Shown here one piece after another: positions 33,206 through 45,276 of a stretch of 64,000 nucleotides of DNA. The stretch is taken from positions 87,329,881 through 87,393,880 of the forward strand of contig NC_068939.1 of NCBI RefSeq assembly GCF_016801865.2, written 5' to 3'. Within the stretch, counting starts at the first letter, position 1, and every line of letters starts with the position of its first letter. The DNA is from Culex pipiens pallens. Taxonomy: Eukaryota; Arthropoda; Insecta; Diptera; Culicidae. The notes under the pieces are model-generated. The model was not told where the DNA came from and searched no databases. It was given only the letters and a program-made list of their open reading frames with translations. Made by a program: the position numbers and the translations under genes.

Positions 33206-35145
33206 CTAAAATGACCTTCTCTCAGTAAAGATCATACAGATCGGCTTCTCCGAACAGGTTATAATAGACCGCTTATTAAACTTCAGCTCTCCGTCACTTG
33301 CTTCGGCAAGCTGGACATCAAACTTTGACAGCACAGCGATCAGTCCCAGCAGAATCTGCAGCTTGCCCAACCGCTGCCCAATGCAGATGTGCGGGCCTGC
33401 TCCGAACGAGAGGCAGGGAAGGTATTTGCCGATGGGCCTCAAAAAAGCTTTTTTAATTTATTTCCTTCCAGTTATGGAATTAACTATAATCATGTATGGA
33501 GCACTTGTAGATATTTTACTAATGAACAACTTTGTAGAACATTGTTTTGTTCTAAACTGAATGCTGTTGACATTAGAGCGTAAACAAAAATCCCCTCACC
33601 ATCGCGAGTGAGGGACGCCGATGGTGGCATTTTTAGACATTGTTTACGCTCTAGTGCCAACAGCATTCACTTTGGAACAAAACAATGTTCTACAAAATTG
33701 TTCGCTTGTACAAAATCTACAATTACTTCATACATCATTATAGTGAATTCTGTAACTGGAAGATAATAAATCAAACGAGGGCTTCTCGATGGTTTTTTGC
33801 CATTTGCCATCCCTGACGAGAGGTGTGACCTGTCGGCGATTTTACTCTTCAGATCGCTGAATCGTCCTGGGTTAAACCGATTTGGGTCGGGGTAGAGATT
33901 GGGATCACGTTGCAGTCCGAGTGTAGAAATGACGATTGGTGTTCCTTTCGGGATGGTTTTGTTCGTCCCTGGGACCCGGTAATCCTTGGTGCATTCACGG
34001 TTTAGAAACGCAATAACCGGATACTTGCGAAGCGTTTCGTCGATGCAACTCTCGAGGTACTTCAATCTGGTGAGGTGATCGTAGGTGATGGATTCGCAAT
34101 GATCGTCGATTACAGCGTCGATTTCTTGCTGAACTTTTCGCTGAATGGCTGGATTTCTACACAACTCGTACAGGCAGAATGTGATGGTGGACGCTGATGT
34201 TTCATACCCGGCAACAAAGAATACCAAAGCATGTGCTGTGATCTGCTCAAAAGAGAGCATTTTGGCACTTGTGGACATTCCTACGTCCCACCGGTCCTCG
34301 TTCGTGGAAACGCTTCCGGTGTTACGAAGCTGTAGCAGCAGTTGCATGATGTCTTTCCGGATTGTACCACTCTTTTCCCGTTCTTGCGCTATGGAGTTGA
34401 CCAGGTTCAACATGAAATCCTCAACTTCCTGAGCAATCATTTTGAACCCTAGCCAATCCTTGACTTTAGGCATAAAGATGGTACTCCCGAGTCGCAGTAC
34501 GTTCTTCCACGTGGGTTCCAAAACTTTGATGGACATCTGGCGGAACTCATGCGAACTGTTGTTGATACTGTCAATCTCCACTCCGAACCCAACGGACGCG
34601 ATCAAATCGATGTAATACCTTGACATGATCTCTCGAACATCCACTTGCGCTCCAGATTCAGCAAACTTTCCAACATGCTCCTGTAGCACCTGACTGATCT
34701 TCACCATATTTGGCACCATTTCTCGCAGCCTATTAGTCCCAAACGCCGGATTAAGCCGAGATCGGTGATACCTCCAGTCATCTCCTTGCAGCGCAAACAA
34801 ATGCTCACTCAGCGGATCTTTGTCCACGTTGAGGCAAAACCCACGATTGTGGAAGTATTCAAAGTCACGAACCAGCACGTTCCGCACCAGCTCTGGATCG
34901 TTCACCAGCAGCGCTGGACGCAGAGAAATGTAGATCCCAACCAGGGGCAAGTGCCGGCTGCGTTCGTACATCTGCAGGTAGTTTTCGTTGATGCTCAACC
35001 GTTGCCGGAAAAAGGGGCCGAAGTTGCCAACAGGGATGGTTGGTTCCAGTTGGTCGAAATCATGGCGCTTCCAGTAGTTGAACTTGCACCGAAGCCACCA
35101 ATAGAAAGTGGCCACCACGAGGCAGATGACGATCAAAGTGATCAT
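33206..35145 (-). pseudogene. CYP6-like cytochrome P450 disrupted by a MITE
   Basis: Microsomal haem monooxygenase, by family a candidate for detoxification or lipid metabolism. From ATG 35145: N-terminal membrane anchor (residues 1-18), C-helix WRYHR at 124-128, I-helix AGYETS at 312-317, K-helix ETLR at 370-373 and PDPNRF at 419-424, then NGKKPS at 448-453. A 344-bp MITE (33441-33784) follows and adds a stop at 33667. Coding resumes at 33437 with RPIGKYLP and the haem motif FGAGPHICIG, ending at TAG 33206. One copy of the flanking GAG rejoins the halves in frame: 530 residues, a normal length. There are no other breaks and no introns. As it stands the gene cannot make haem-binding protein unless the MITE is spliced out. 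The CYP6 (CYP3 clan) call rests on motif style. Confidence 0.88.
33441..33784. mobile_element. MITE inside the P450 exon
   Basis: Long inverted arms: tttatttccttccagttat with gaacattgttttgttc inward, and complements on the right, around a core with gtgagggacgccgatggtgg. Target GAG is duplicated (plus strand ctc at 33438-33440 and 33785-33787). 344 bp, no coding capacity. Both arms encode VEHCFV-like residues in the flanking frames, which shows they are copies of each other. Confidence 0.85.
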
Positions 35146-35381
35146 TTAAGAGAGTGGATAAAACTGGTGCTGACAAGTAGACGGTTACAGTGGCACTGAC
35201 TTGACCAAGAGTTACTGTGCAATGTTTCTAACGGAAAGATGGTTGATGTTTGTTTGCTTGGGTATGTGATGTATCATACTCAAGTTAACACAACTTCACT
35301 TGATGTTGAAACCAGAGCACATGACAATTTTGATTTGAGTTAGTTTCAGTTCTACAGTGCTGTATCAAACTGTTACCAAAA

Positions 35382-35413
35382 TGATCACTTTGTCTCTTGA
35401 TGGCAACTTTATA
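35382..35413 (-). promoter_or_regulatory. P450 core promoter: TATA box and initiator
   Basis: On the minus strand TATAAA (complement of 35408-35413) lies 31 bases upstream of the A in a TCATTT initiator (35382). This gives a 236-base leader to ATG 35145. The spacing is the canonical TATA-to-start distance. Confidence 0.5.
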
Positions 35414-35851
35414 TTGGTGAATTCGATGCAAGTTCAACTACTGGAAGCACCATAAGCGACCCTTATTGAACATTTTAAGGTTTTGTTAAGTCAACTGAAA
35501 TCATGGTAACTTAAAGTCACAGGGTGACCAACCAAATCCCTTTTTCAAATTCCCGACTTTTCCAGACTTTTTCATAAACTCAAAAATAGGCATTTCTTAT
35601 CTAAATGATGATTTCAAACATAAAACTCTGTATAAAATAAGTTAATATTTATCAACCATCGAAAAACAAATCTAAACAAATTAAATAAAATCAAACCACT
35701 TACAATTTTCGTAAAAAAAACTCAACAACAAACTCCTTAAAAAATACTATAAAAGTCGAAGCACTCATTATTTTGATTTAGAGTAGAAACATAAACAAAA
35801 AATAGTCTTTGAAAAATTACTGGAAGCTTTAAAATACTTATGATTCCAATC

Positions 35852-37331
35852 AAGGGTCCTGATTTTCAGTTCAAAGATCAAAAATCACTCACTCATCACT
35901 AGGCTTAGTGATTTTTCACGCTCAAAAATTTAAAATTTCACGGGGACCCTAATTTCAAAACATTAAATTTCACGGAAAATTCACGGAACATGATTTTTTT
36001 TTACCTTCAAAAGTTGCCATCAAAAAATGTAGGGCTAGTGTATTCTTATTAATTGAATTGTTGTTACTTTTTAAAATATTTGACTCATAAACCTAAAGGT
36101 TTTATTTTTTCGATTTGCTTCTATTTTATGTTGTTCAATACAATACAAGATTTAAGTTTTGTTCAAACTTTTTTCAGTAAAATTGCTGTATCTCGCCAAT
36201 AGTTCATTTTAGTTTGAGGTCTACATTTATTATTATGTAAAATTGTCCGGGGAACACGATGGTGATAAAATAAAACAAATAAAAATATAAGGAATTGGTC
36301 AAAACTGAATTTTAATACTTAAAACGTTAAAATATAATATTAGTGGGCATTTAAGGGTTAAAGTTTTATTTTTATCAAATTCCTTGGACTATTTTCTATA
36401 AAATGCAACCTGTAGAAAGTCTTTTGGTCAAATAGTTGCAAAGTTATGATTAAAAGAAAAAATTTTTTTTTAGAAAATCGCCAAAAAAGAGAGCGGTGCC
36501 AAAAATAGAGGGATGGTCCAATCAGCACCAAACTTGGGATTTCTGTTAACTATCGATAGATGAACGTTCCCTCCAAGTTTGGTCCAAATCGGTGAAGGTC
36601 GAGTCCAAAAGTGTACTCAGTTGACCTGGAATGACCCATATTTAACCACTGATTAGACAAACAATGCAAAATTTCACGGGATTTTGCAGAAATCATCAAA
36701 TTTCACGAATTTCACGCTGTCCACGAATTCGTGAAAATTCACTAACCCTCCTACTCATCACCAAACGAATCTTTGCCGACCGGAGCGCGCAAACATTCGC
36801 GAGCGAACACAACAGGCTGGCAGCCAGCGGCTTGCTCAATCGCTACACTCAGCGAAACAAATACTTCGTGAATTTCTTTTCCTTCTCCGTCCGTCAACCT
36901 GAGTCACAAACGAATATGCTCACAGAGGAGAGAGCCAAAGAAAATTCTAGCGCAGTGCTCATTTCGCCTCAGTTTGCCGTCAATTAGAATTTAACATGAT
37001 GGAAATTGCTGTCAAATGTGTCTTTGATGTTGTGTAAACAACAAAACTGCAAAATATTATTTATATAATTGTTTTCAAGCAGTTTCCTAAATGATCAAAG
37101 CAAAGCCGATCGCAAACTATTTTCAGTCAACTTTGAGTGACTTAACAAAATCGGTCTCTCTGAACCATTCGCTGTTCTACCCGATTGGAATGAGAGGGAG
37201 AGCAAAGAGAGAGTGTTCGGTAGCGTTTGGTTTGGAAGTGACAAACGGTACGAATACATCAGTGCAGTTTTTCGTCGCTCTAGATTTGTGTTCGCGAGTG
37301 ACTGAGTCTTTTTGGAGTAATCAGGACCCTT
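35852..37331. mobile_element. Element with 10-bp duplication GATTCCAATC
   Basis: Ends AAGGGTCCTGATT and its complement, with GATTCCAATC at 35842-35851 and 37332-37341. Length 1480 bp. Includes a fragment of the TATGGGTCATTCC family (36180-36640) and GC-richer flanks with gcgagcgaac and gttcgcgagtgac in inverted order. Ten-base duplications fit Mutator-like elements best; no transposase is visible. Confidence 0.75.
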
Positions 37332-37716
37332 GATTCCAATCTTAACTTTTTATACTTTACTTTGATACTTTACTTCAACTGGAAATAGCAATAAGTTACA
37401 GATATCTGAAATAACATTTTATTCTTAGTTTTATTAATTAAACGCTTAAATGACATGATAACATGATTTCAAAAGGTTTAGAAAAATAACTAGGAAATCG
37501 CTTATTTTTTTTTGTTTCTCTTCTAAATTTTGTAAATTTTGATATTGATTTTTTAAATCAATGCATATAATTCCAGTTGTCAGTATTTTACTGTTTTAAT
37601 TTTTTCAATGAAAAAAAAAATCAGTTTGATAAGATTCCATGCTTTACAACTTTTTTCATGCGAAATGTTCGAAGAGACAAATTCTTTAAATATATTTGTT
37701 ATAACTTAAATCAAAT

Positions 37717-39475
37717 CCCAAGTAACAATTTAAGTTTTTTTACTTTCTTAAAGATAGATTCAAGTTATCTTAGCCAAAAAATATCAAAAAGCCAAACTTT
37801 CTCCAGAACAACAATAAATCAGCGTTAAACCTGAGTTAAGAGCAAAGTGGACTATTTTAGGAGGTTATCAAGAGCGTTTATGCGGAGTAATTTAAAACTA
37901 AGCAACTTTGACGTTGATTTTTACAATACTCTGCAAATGCTCTTTATTGCTATTCTAAAACTTATTCTCAAGCTTCAAAAATTTATAATATCATAGAAGA
38001 GATCTTCAAGACTGTAATAAAGTGAACTTAAACTTATTTGCTCTCGTTGATGATAAAAAAGATTTGTCGAAGAAAAACCAGTTCTGAATTTTATTTCGTG
38101 AAATCCATTTAATCTTTTCGAAATTAATTCACAAATGGCCGATGAACTTAAGCTTACACCGATAATTATATTATAATAACCAAATAAATATAACTGTGAC
38201 TTTACGCAGCCATTTTTATCGTAAAATTCTTGCCATAAAAATTTCACTGATCAATTTTCTTAGATGCCTCGAAAAAATATGCATCGAAGGTATGAATCTT
38301 TAAAAATTACTATGATTTGTAATTTTTAATGGAACAATTAATTCTACATCAGCAGAAAAATCAACATGGCTTCCGTTTTTGGGCGTTATTTTTTCATGTT
38401 AATATGGCTGATCTCATCAAATCTATTCTCTCTTACTCAAAGCAGTTATTAGAGCTATTTTTCTTGAGAAGCTCTTGTTCAAGATTAAGTAAGAACATGT
38501 AGACTGCAGTAAGCTTTAATGCGGTTTTATCGCAGAGTAAAACGCGTAGTATTGCGACCGTAGCGCATGCACATATTTGTTTGCAGGAGGTAGATCCGAA
38601 AAAGATTTTTGGAAATGCTTTTTTGTCGTTGGATTAAAACAATGGCGTTAATTATTTTTCAAATCTTTTTATTTATTCATTGAACGGCCGCGACTTTTGA
38701 AGAAAACACTGATCTCGCACTTGAATCTAAATATAAGGACGGGTACTGGACACGGATTCACCGGCAGGTTGGTGTTTTTCTCGCACCTTATTCGACAGCC
38801 TTGACGAGAGCCTTGGCCACTTCAACGGCAATTCAGCCTCGGCGCGTTCCACATCAGTAGAGGCCGACGAAAGTTTGCCCTGGGCGCCGGACAGGAGCTC
38901 GCGGCACGCACCGGCATCCAGATCCTCAACCGGGTGGGCTTCTTCGGTCAGCACATGTCGAAAAAAAATCACAGGGAAAAAAAACGTTGAAATAACGAAC
39001 ATTTTTAGTCACAGTAATCAACACGAAACCAATAAAAACACTAGCACTCCGCGGGACATTTTTCTCCATTCTCGAAACGCCTAATTCTGGTCCGGATGCG
39101 TCGTGCCGATTTTGCGTGTCGGAGAGGTCACTAAACTGACTGACTGTACGAATATTCAGTGATTTGACAGATCAAGTTCAAAGACTCTTGAATTATGCTT
39201 TCATTAAACGGAGAAGTTTTAGTTCAGTTTTAAGGCAGTTTTGGCAATGTAAAATGGTTTTAAAAATAACCTCTCTGGGATAACTTCAAGTCAAACAACG
39301 AAGAGTGGCATAAAACTATGTGTCATGCTTCTAAAGTGCTCTTGAAGATACTTTTAAGAGATTTCTATCGTAAATCTTTAAAGTTTTGTTCAATATCATC
39401 ACAACACCGAGTAGCAAATTTTAAATCTTTTATAAAACCTGCTAAGAAGTAGAAGCATTTTGCTTGTTACTTGGG
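37717..39475. mobile_element. CCCAAG-type element carrying a host gene fragment
   Basis: Ends CCCAAGTAACAA and complement TTGTTACTTGGG (one extra base on the right, gcttgttacttggg), flanked by AT at 37715-37716 and 39476-39477. Length 1759 bp. Both halves are full of short aacttaaa, ttaaag and cttaag motifs. A more GC-rich insert (about 38660-39170) includes part of the ATP synthase delta gene. Confidence 0.65.
38788..38954 (-). pseudogene. ATPsyndelta: C-terminal fragment of mitochondrial ATP synthase delta subunit
   Basis: Minus-strand translation gives VLTEEAHPVEDLDAGA, then CRELLSGAQGKLSSASTDVE and RAEAE, then after a one-base deletion near 38833 AVEVAKALVKAVE and TAA (38788-38790). This is the C-terminal helical domain of the F1 delta (bacterial epsilon) subunit as I know it in insects. 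Roughly the last third of the protein is present. A 3' untranslated region with AATAAA (minus strand, 38672-38677) follows, so the capture includes the gene's natural end. Upstream of VLTEE is T-rich sequence, perhaps intron. It sits inside the 37717-39475 element. With the frameshift and no start it is non-functional. The identification is from motif memory and is fairly firm. Confidence 0.75.
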
Positions 39476-40062
39476 ATTGCTTTTATCTACATTTTTTTTT
39501 GCTTTTTCAATATTTTTTCATGTTTACATGTTTGATGTTTAAGTTTTTAAATTTCTTTCTTTAGAACGAACGATTGGATTTTATTCGATGTTTAAGTTTT
39601 CTGAAAACTGAAAATCTAGCTTTAACTATAGTAATTTACACATACTCACAAAAAAAGTTCAGGAAAAAAGTTGGAAAAAATATTTGAAATAACTTAATGA
39701 ATATTTTTTACCAAAAAAAAAAACCATTACCAAACTCTTGTTGCAATCTTTTTTCAAATATTCAATCAATATAAAAAAAGAATCATAACTTTGAGCTGGC
39801 CATAATCTTTAAAATTAGGTTCTATTATTCTATTAGTTTTTCAAGAGCTTTGTTGTTGTTTTAAGTTAAATTTGTTAGATAGATACATCTTGTTTGATAA
39901 AGAAAAAATAGTAAAAATCTGTTCATTCATAAAACAATATTCTGAAAATCTGTGTCAAAAGCATTCAACATTTATTAGGATATTAAATGTCTTAAATGTC
40001 CATTTATCTTGAAATAGTTTGAAATAGTAAATAGTGAAAACTGAGGAAAAAATGAGTGAATT

Positions 40063-40769
40063 CCCGAGCAGACGGAAATAACGTGGGAATAACATTTTTT
40101 GATATTTGAAAATACTAGGCCAATAACATTTTATGTTATTTATAACAAGTTTTGCTATTCGTTTTCGTCCCGCCCGTGTGGATCAATCGGACCGCGCACT
40201 GGACTCCAATCCAGAGGTCGCCGGTTCGAATCCCGCGGCGGGCACTCTAAAATTCTTTGTGTAAATATGGGTATTCGGCGCCGTCGCTCCGTGCCATACT
40301 TTCATACACTTATAGGAGCCCAGGGCGGCGAAGTCCTTGTAGATAAAAAGGAAGACACTAGTGGTTGGTACTAGCAATGGTGGCCGACAGCTATAAAGTC
40401 AACTTCGTTTTTTGTTATTCGCCGTTATGATTTTTTTGTTATTGGATTGTTATTGTAATAACAGACTAATAACATTTTTAGTCATTCTTCGAACAAATCT
40501 TTGTTATTATTTTTTGTTATTTTAACAACTAATCCGATCATCCCAATAACAGTTGGAGGTATTATTCCATAACAAAAACTGTTATTCCAAAGTTGTTTTG
40601 GCTTTCAACCAATATCAGACCAATAACACATTTTGTTATGATAACATAAACTGTTATCAAACTCTTATGCAAAAATGGATTTTTCAAGGAGATTCCATAA
40701 CACTTTCTGTTATTTTAACAGTATTTGTTATTGAAATGGCATGAATTTTGTTATTACCGTCTGCCCGGG
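40063..40769. mobile_element. CCCGAG-type element, second copy, with a SINE inside
   Basis: Ends CCCGAGCAGACGG and complement CCGTCTGCCCGGG, flanked by TT at 40061-40062 and 40770-40771. The interior is packed with GTTATT and AATAAC in both orientations. Length 707 bp including the SINE at about 40167-40408. Confidence 0.8.
40167..40408 (+). repeat. tRNA-derived SINE
   Basis: Head gcccgtgtggatcaatcgga, anticodon-like ctggactccaatccag, B box ggttcgaatcccgcgg and gcgggca; body ends near agctataaagtcaac. A target duplication of roughly ttcgtttt flanks it. The D arm does not fold, so this is not a working tRNA. Confidence 0.7.
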
Positions 40770-41014
40770 TTTAATTTGAAAATTATACAAAATATGACAA
40801 AATTTGAGTAAGAAAATAATTTTCAAACAACTATGCTTTGGATTTCCAACTTTTCCCGACATTTTGACAAAAAAAAAAAAAAAAAAGATCCCGACTTTCC
40901 CGATTTTTCGACTTGAATGGCCACTCTGTAACTTAGGACAGTGTAGCCAGATTTTGAAACCTTGTTATTTTCGTCTCAATTTATTAAATGCACTTGATCA
41001 ATTCATGAAAACTA

Positions 41015-41285
41015 ATTCTCTGCCAAATCACACGAATTCGGAAAAAGTTGCGATTCCTCTTCGATTTGCTTGAAACTTTGTCCTAAGGGGTAATTTTTAC
41101 AGTTAAATAACGAAAAATTACAGAATTTTTGTAAAAATAATTATATTTCTTTCGATGAAAAAAACTAAAAAAATGGAGCTCGGATTCGTGATCTGGGACA
41201 AAAGTTACCTCTTAGGACAAAGTTTCACGCAAATCAAAAAGGCGTCGGGGCAACTATTCCCGATTTCGTGAGAGTTGGCGGAGAA
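41015..41285. mobile_element. MITE with long inverted arms
   Basis: cgatttgcttgaaactttgt and cctaaggggtaa at 41056-41092 are inverted at 41205-41240 (ttacctcttaggacaaag), with homology extending outward. No clear duplication. Confidence 0.6.
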
Positions 41286-41289
41286 TTAA

Positions 41290-42420
41290 TTACCCATTAG
41301 GGTTCAATTAAGTAATTACCGTTGTTTGATTTCACACACAACAACACAAATAAAGATTAAATTATATTGCATCTTATTCCTACTCACCTTGAAATGCTTT
41401 TGGGAACCCCCTGTCACCCGCTGAACTGACCGTTCCATCAGTGGTCATCATTATTATTGCCAAAAACCTCCGAGGGTGAACATTTTAATAGCCTCTTGGA
41501 AAACCTTTCAAACAACCCGCAGAGCTAAAATCCGTTGATGGTTTATGCTAAAAAACTATCCATCGTCGAATTGCTTTTTTGTGTGTGTGTATTTGAATTT
41601 CCAATCATCACAGACACACCAGCAGCTTGACTCTTCACCCATTGCCAAATGCCCAGACCGTTACAAACCACAAATCATTCCCCTTTTTGGCTGAATTCAC
41701 AACCATATCCGCGCGTGTATGGCTGTCAGTTTCCACGTTGAAGTGCACGTGAATGTGTGTGTGTGCAGAAGCACTCATAATGAATTTCGAAACTATAGAT
41801 CATATAAATAATTGAAACGTTGTTCGATGGGAGTGGAGGAAAATGTGGGGGGTGGAATTGTTTACACAAACTATGAGCAGTTGGAAAATGGGCGAGGCGA
41901 ATGATTCGAAATTAAGTGACATCAACAAACCCGAAAGCTGAAACTGAAACTGGCTGGCTGGCTGTCTGCCCGTCAGGATCGCGTGATGGCAATTATTTTT
42001 TTATGACTTGTTGAGTTTGCTGTGGTGGTGGAAATTAAACGATAATTTGGTGGTTAATGTTGAAGTGGACAATATTATGCCGAAATGAATATCGGTTGTT
42101 GGAAGTTTGAACGAAAAACTTGAACATTTTAGTAGGAAGAGATTCTCATATATTTGACTAGGACTAGGACTAGGACTAGGTCCTTTTTCCATGCAATTCG
42201 CCATTTCCCTATTAAACAACAACTATTCAACTTAAAAACTATTCAAATATTACTTTTGATTGATTTGGAGAACTATAGACGTTACTAAATTCACCGTATA
42301 GTGGTTTAAGCCTACCTCACATTTATACATTTATTTATGGTTTTTTTTTTTGGTAAAATAAAAAATTCCAAACTACAAATGTTCTCCACATATAACTTTA
42401 TTTACTAATAAGTATCGATA
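41290..42420. other. Unique-looking intergenic DNA
   Basis: No repeats or frames of note except a four-unit ctagga-type tandem (42161-42180). Possibly host intron. Confidence 0.3.
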
Positions 42421-43000
42421 GGGTTTTCAGATCTTCTATCTTTTGAACTCGTGACAATGGGTCGCATGATTGATCCGGACATCATTTTCATAAAAATATA
42501 AGATATTTTGATAAAAATGATGTCCGGATCCGGCTAAAAAAAACTATATAGATATGGTTGTTAGATCACGACGGGTTTTCTTTCAAAAACCACCCTTTTT
42601 ACAATCTTCCGAAACTCAGTCAAAATGGTTTTATAGCATATGTTTTGAAGTTTTCAAGCCAAACTTGCTGATTTTGAATAGAGACTTATTTGTACCAAAG
42701 ACGAATGTAATTAGACCAAAATGATCAAAATCCGTTCAGCCAGTCCGGATATTATCACACAATTTTGAGTCCACATACCTACATACATTCACCACAGACA
42801 ATTGCTCTGAACTTGATTCTGAGTCGATATGCATACGTGAAGATGGGTCCAGGAGGTCTAATTAAGAAGTTCATTTTTGAGTGATTTTATAGCTTTTTTC
42901 TCATTGCACAGTGGTCCAGATCCAGAGATGAATTTTTGGAGTTGTGGTGTCTTGAGAAGAGTTGTTGTAAATGAAAAGGGGCAACTTTTGGTTTGGTTGA
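42421..43000. repeat. Dispersed repeat, related to 22000-22690
   Basis: Shares the gattctgagtcgatat and gtctaattaa stretch. Near 42460-42540 it contains an inverted pair around gatccggacatcattttcat. Confidence 0.45.
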
Positions 43001-43005
43001 AAATT

Positions 43006-43520
43006 AGGGTGGTTCACGATTAGGGTGATTTTGAAAATCTAACTTTTCAGGAATATTTTTGGGATTTCATTTTTGTCTTCCAGAAAGTTGTTATGGTTTG
43101 CCAATCCAAGCAACTTTTTCGAAGATACCAACATTTTATCTTGTAATCTACGCCTTCTACGACCAAATTTATAGAAAGCATCTGAGCAATCCTTAAAAAA
43201 TCAGTTTGTTGAACGTGGCAATTCAGCGTTAAGATTTAGGGAAAAGTGATGTTCGGGGCATTTTAGAACTTTAAAAAACAAACTTTTTTTTATATTTGAC
43301 AAGTCAATTTGGACTTAAGGGTCAAAAGTTACAGCCATTTTAAGGTAGAAAAGATGCAAATTTAAAACTCAAATAACTCGAAAAGGCGCAGGCCAAATTT
43401 TAAGCGCCATATTGCATTCGAAAGAGGAGATCTAGCACTAAAAACGCTTTTCTTTAAACTCGAAATATCTTCATTAGAATTTTTTTAATTTTCAAGGGAA
43501 AAGTGTTTGGACCCACCCTA
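43006..43520. mobile_element. Possible MITE with TTAGGGTGG ends
   Basis: ttagggtggttcac at 43006 and ccaccctaa at 43512-43520 are complementary. Interior AT-rich. Short ends make this tentative. Confidence 0.35.
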
Positions 43521-44942
43521 ACGAAATGTTTTTCCATGTAATTTTGCCCGTTGAATCTGAATCTGCCCGCGGAATTGAGCCAAAGTGTAAAAAAAAACGA
43601 TATGTGGTCATAATTTGGGTTTCCATGTAAAATTATCATTTATCATTATCATTCATGTTAAATATAAGCTGGAAAAAGCTTAAAATGTAATAGAATGCTC
43701 TTGGCAGAGACAAGTGCTGTAAAATAAACACATCGATAATTACAACCTCAAGATCTGCTACAACAACAACCACTGAGTTGTTAAACCAATCACAAATCAC
43801 GACATGAATCGCCCTGTGGCGATTTTGATTTCAAAACCCCGAGGCCACCAACCTTCATTAGTTGCATGAATCTGGGTGGAAAAAACAACCTCAACACAAG
43901 CCTTTCCAAAACATTGCTGATGCGCACCAAATTTCCAATTCACGCCTCAAGTGGAAAACTCGGTTTGGAAATGAACGAACACGTGTGAGTGTGTTAGTGA
44001 GAGTGTGTGATTGTTTGCATGAGGGGAAAAGGAGGAGGGTAAATTAAGGGTTCAATCCACTTGAGTTTTCCACGATTCTTTTTTTTTTCTCGTGAAAATC
44101 ACCGTCAGATCACGAGTCAAGGTGAAAAAAGCATACTTCTTCTGTTTTGGGCACTGCGTTGGCGGGTGGTTGAAAAATTTGGTCTAATTTTAGCCCACAA
44201 CATGCCGCTGCAGCTCAGCTTGATGGAGCTCGAGGAAAAACCTTACAACACAGAACCTGACACACACACACTCATGAGCTAAATTATTCACCGCATTTCA
44301 CCTCAACCTTGATAATTCATTTAATTAGCTGCCAGAAATCACACAGTGATTCAGAGTAACTGTGTGTCTGTGTGCCTGTGTGTGTCACTGCAAAAAGGGA
44401 AAGCCAAAGCCGATGAATAAGAAATGACGAGGGGGTGACAATTTCCACCCCACCCGCTTGGTCCTCCTTTTGAAAATAGCACACCCCCTCTTCTTTTCTA
44501 CTTCATCATCCTTAATTTCCCCCAGTGGCCCCCACTAAGGGTGTGTGTGTGTGTGTGACCCTGGCTCATCTTTCATCGTCAGGTGACAAAATTCGGCTGC
44601 TCTGGCTGAAGTGGCACGAGGAAGGTTTCAGATTACGCTTTCCCCCCTCAGCCCAGCCCAGCTTCAAGCAGGGGGTAGTGACACTTGACGTTAAGTGAGG
44701 TTAGTCATGGAGGACTGGCCTGGACTGCCGGGCTCAGTGTTAGAGTAGATTTTTGGTTTTTTGAAGTCATGATTTTTTGTGGTGGCTGAAAGCTTGAACG
44801 TTTTTCCTTTTGATGTTAAAAAAATAGCTTTAACTATCGACTAAACTCATTCCCACAGATTCCTTAAACCGAATTTGAACTGTCAAAACTAGTTGCGTTA
44901 AAACCATTTCATATTGATTTAAAGAGGCTTGTGCGAATGGGG
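43521..44942. other. Intergenic; simple repeats
   Basis: Includes GT/TG runs near 44360-44385 and 44540-44557. No supportable exon. Confidence 0.3.
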
Positions 44943-44953
44943 AATGTGCGAAT

Positions 44954-45265
44954 CTGAGTGCTACCGAAGTTCTGGATGGGGTGCGCCACCTCAGTCAATC
45001 CCCTGCTGCAGCGGTTGTCCCCTTGAGCTGTGATATTAGATTAAGTAATGCCTCCTTTCCTCTAACTATCCCACATCTATTAGCTATTTCGAAGGTTATT
45101 TTTGCAATTTTTTTCCTTCTCTGTCTAATTCGTTCTCCTTAGTACCAGTAAACTCTCTCCCCATTTTGAACAAATCAGCTGTTGAAAGGTAGTCCATATC
45201 TCAGCTCAGGATAACAACTGCACCAATGTAATTGTTAAAGCAACTTAATAAAATGAAATGAAATG
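44954..45265 (+). mobile_element. 5'-truncated LINE insertion with (AAATG)n tail
   Basis: AATGTGCGAAT is duplicated exactly at 44943-44953 and 45266-45276. The 312-bp insert ends in taataaaatgaaatgaaatg, a short-repeat tail, and resembles a LINE 3' end. Related sequence (atcagctgttgaaaggtac) occurs near 28278. Clade not assigned. Confidence 0.75.
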
Positions 45266-45276
45266 AATGTGCGAAT

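Larger units (their letters stand above)
35515..40928. mobile_element. hAT-like composite holding three other elements
   Basis: Left end CAGGGTGACCAACC (35520) and right end complement of CAGAGTGGCCATTC (40928) match, and both are followed inward by ttcccgacttttcc-type sequence. TAACTTAA (35507-35514) and TAACTTAG (40929-40936) fit an 8-bp duplication if five extra bases belong to the left end. Contains elements at 35852-37331, 37717-39475 and 40063-40769. Its own sequence would be about 1.5 kb. Confidence 0.5.

Noticed and set aside
40167..40240. Functional tRNA gene
   Set aside because: Anticodon and T arms are near-correct but the D arm does not pair, the anticodon loop is one base short, and a SINE body with a target duplication follows.
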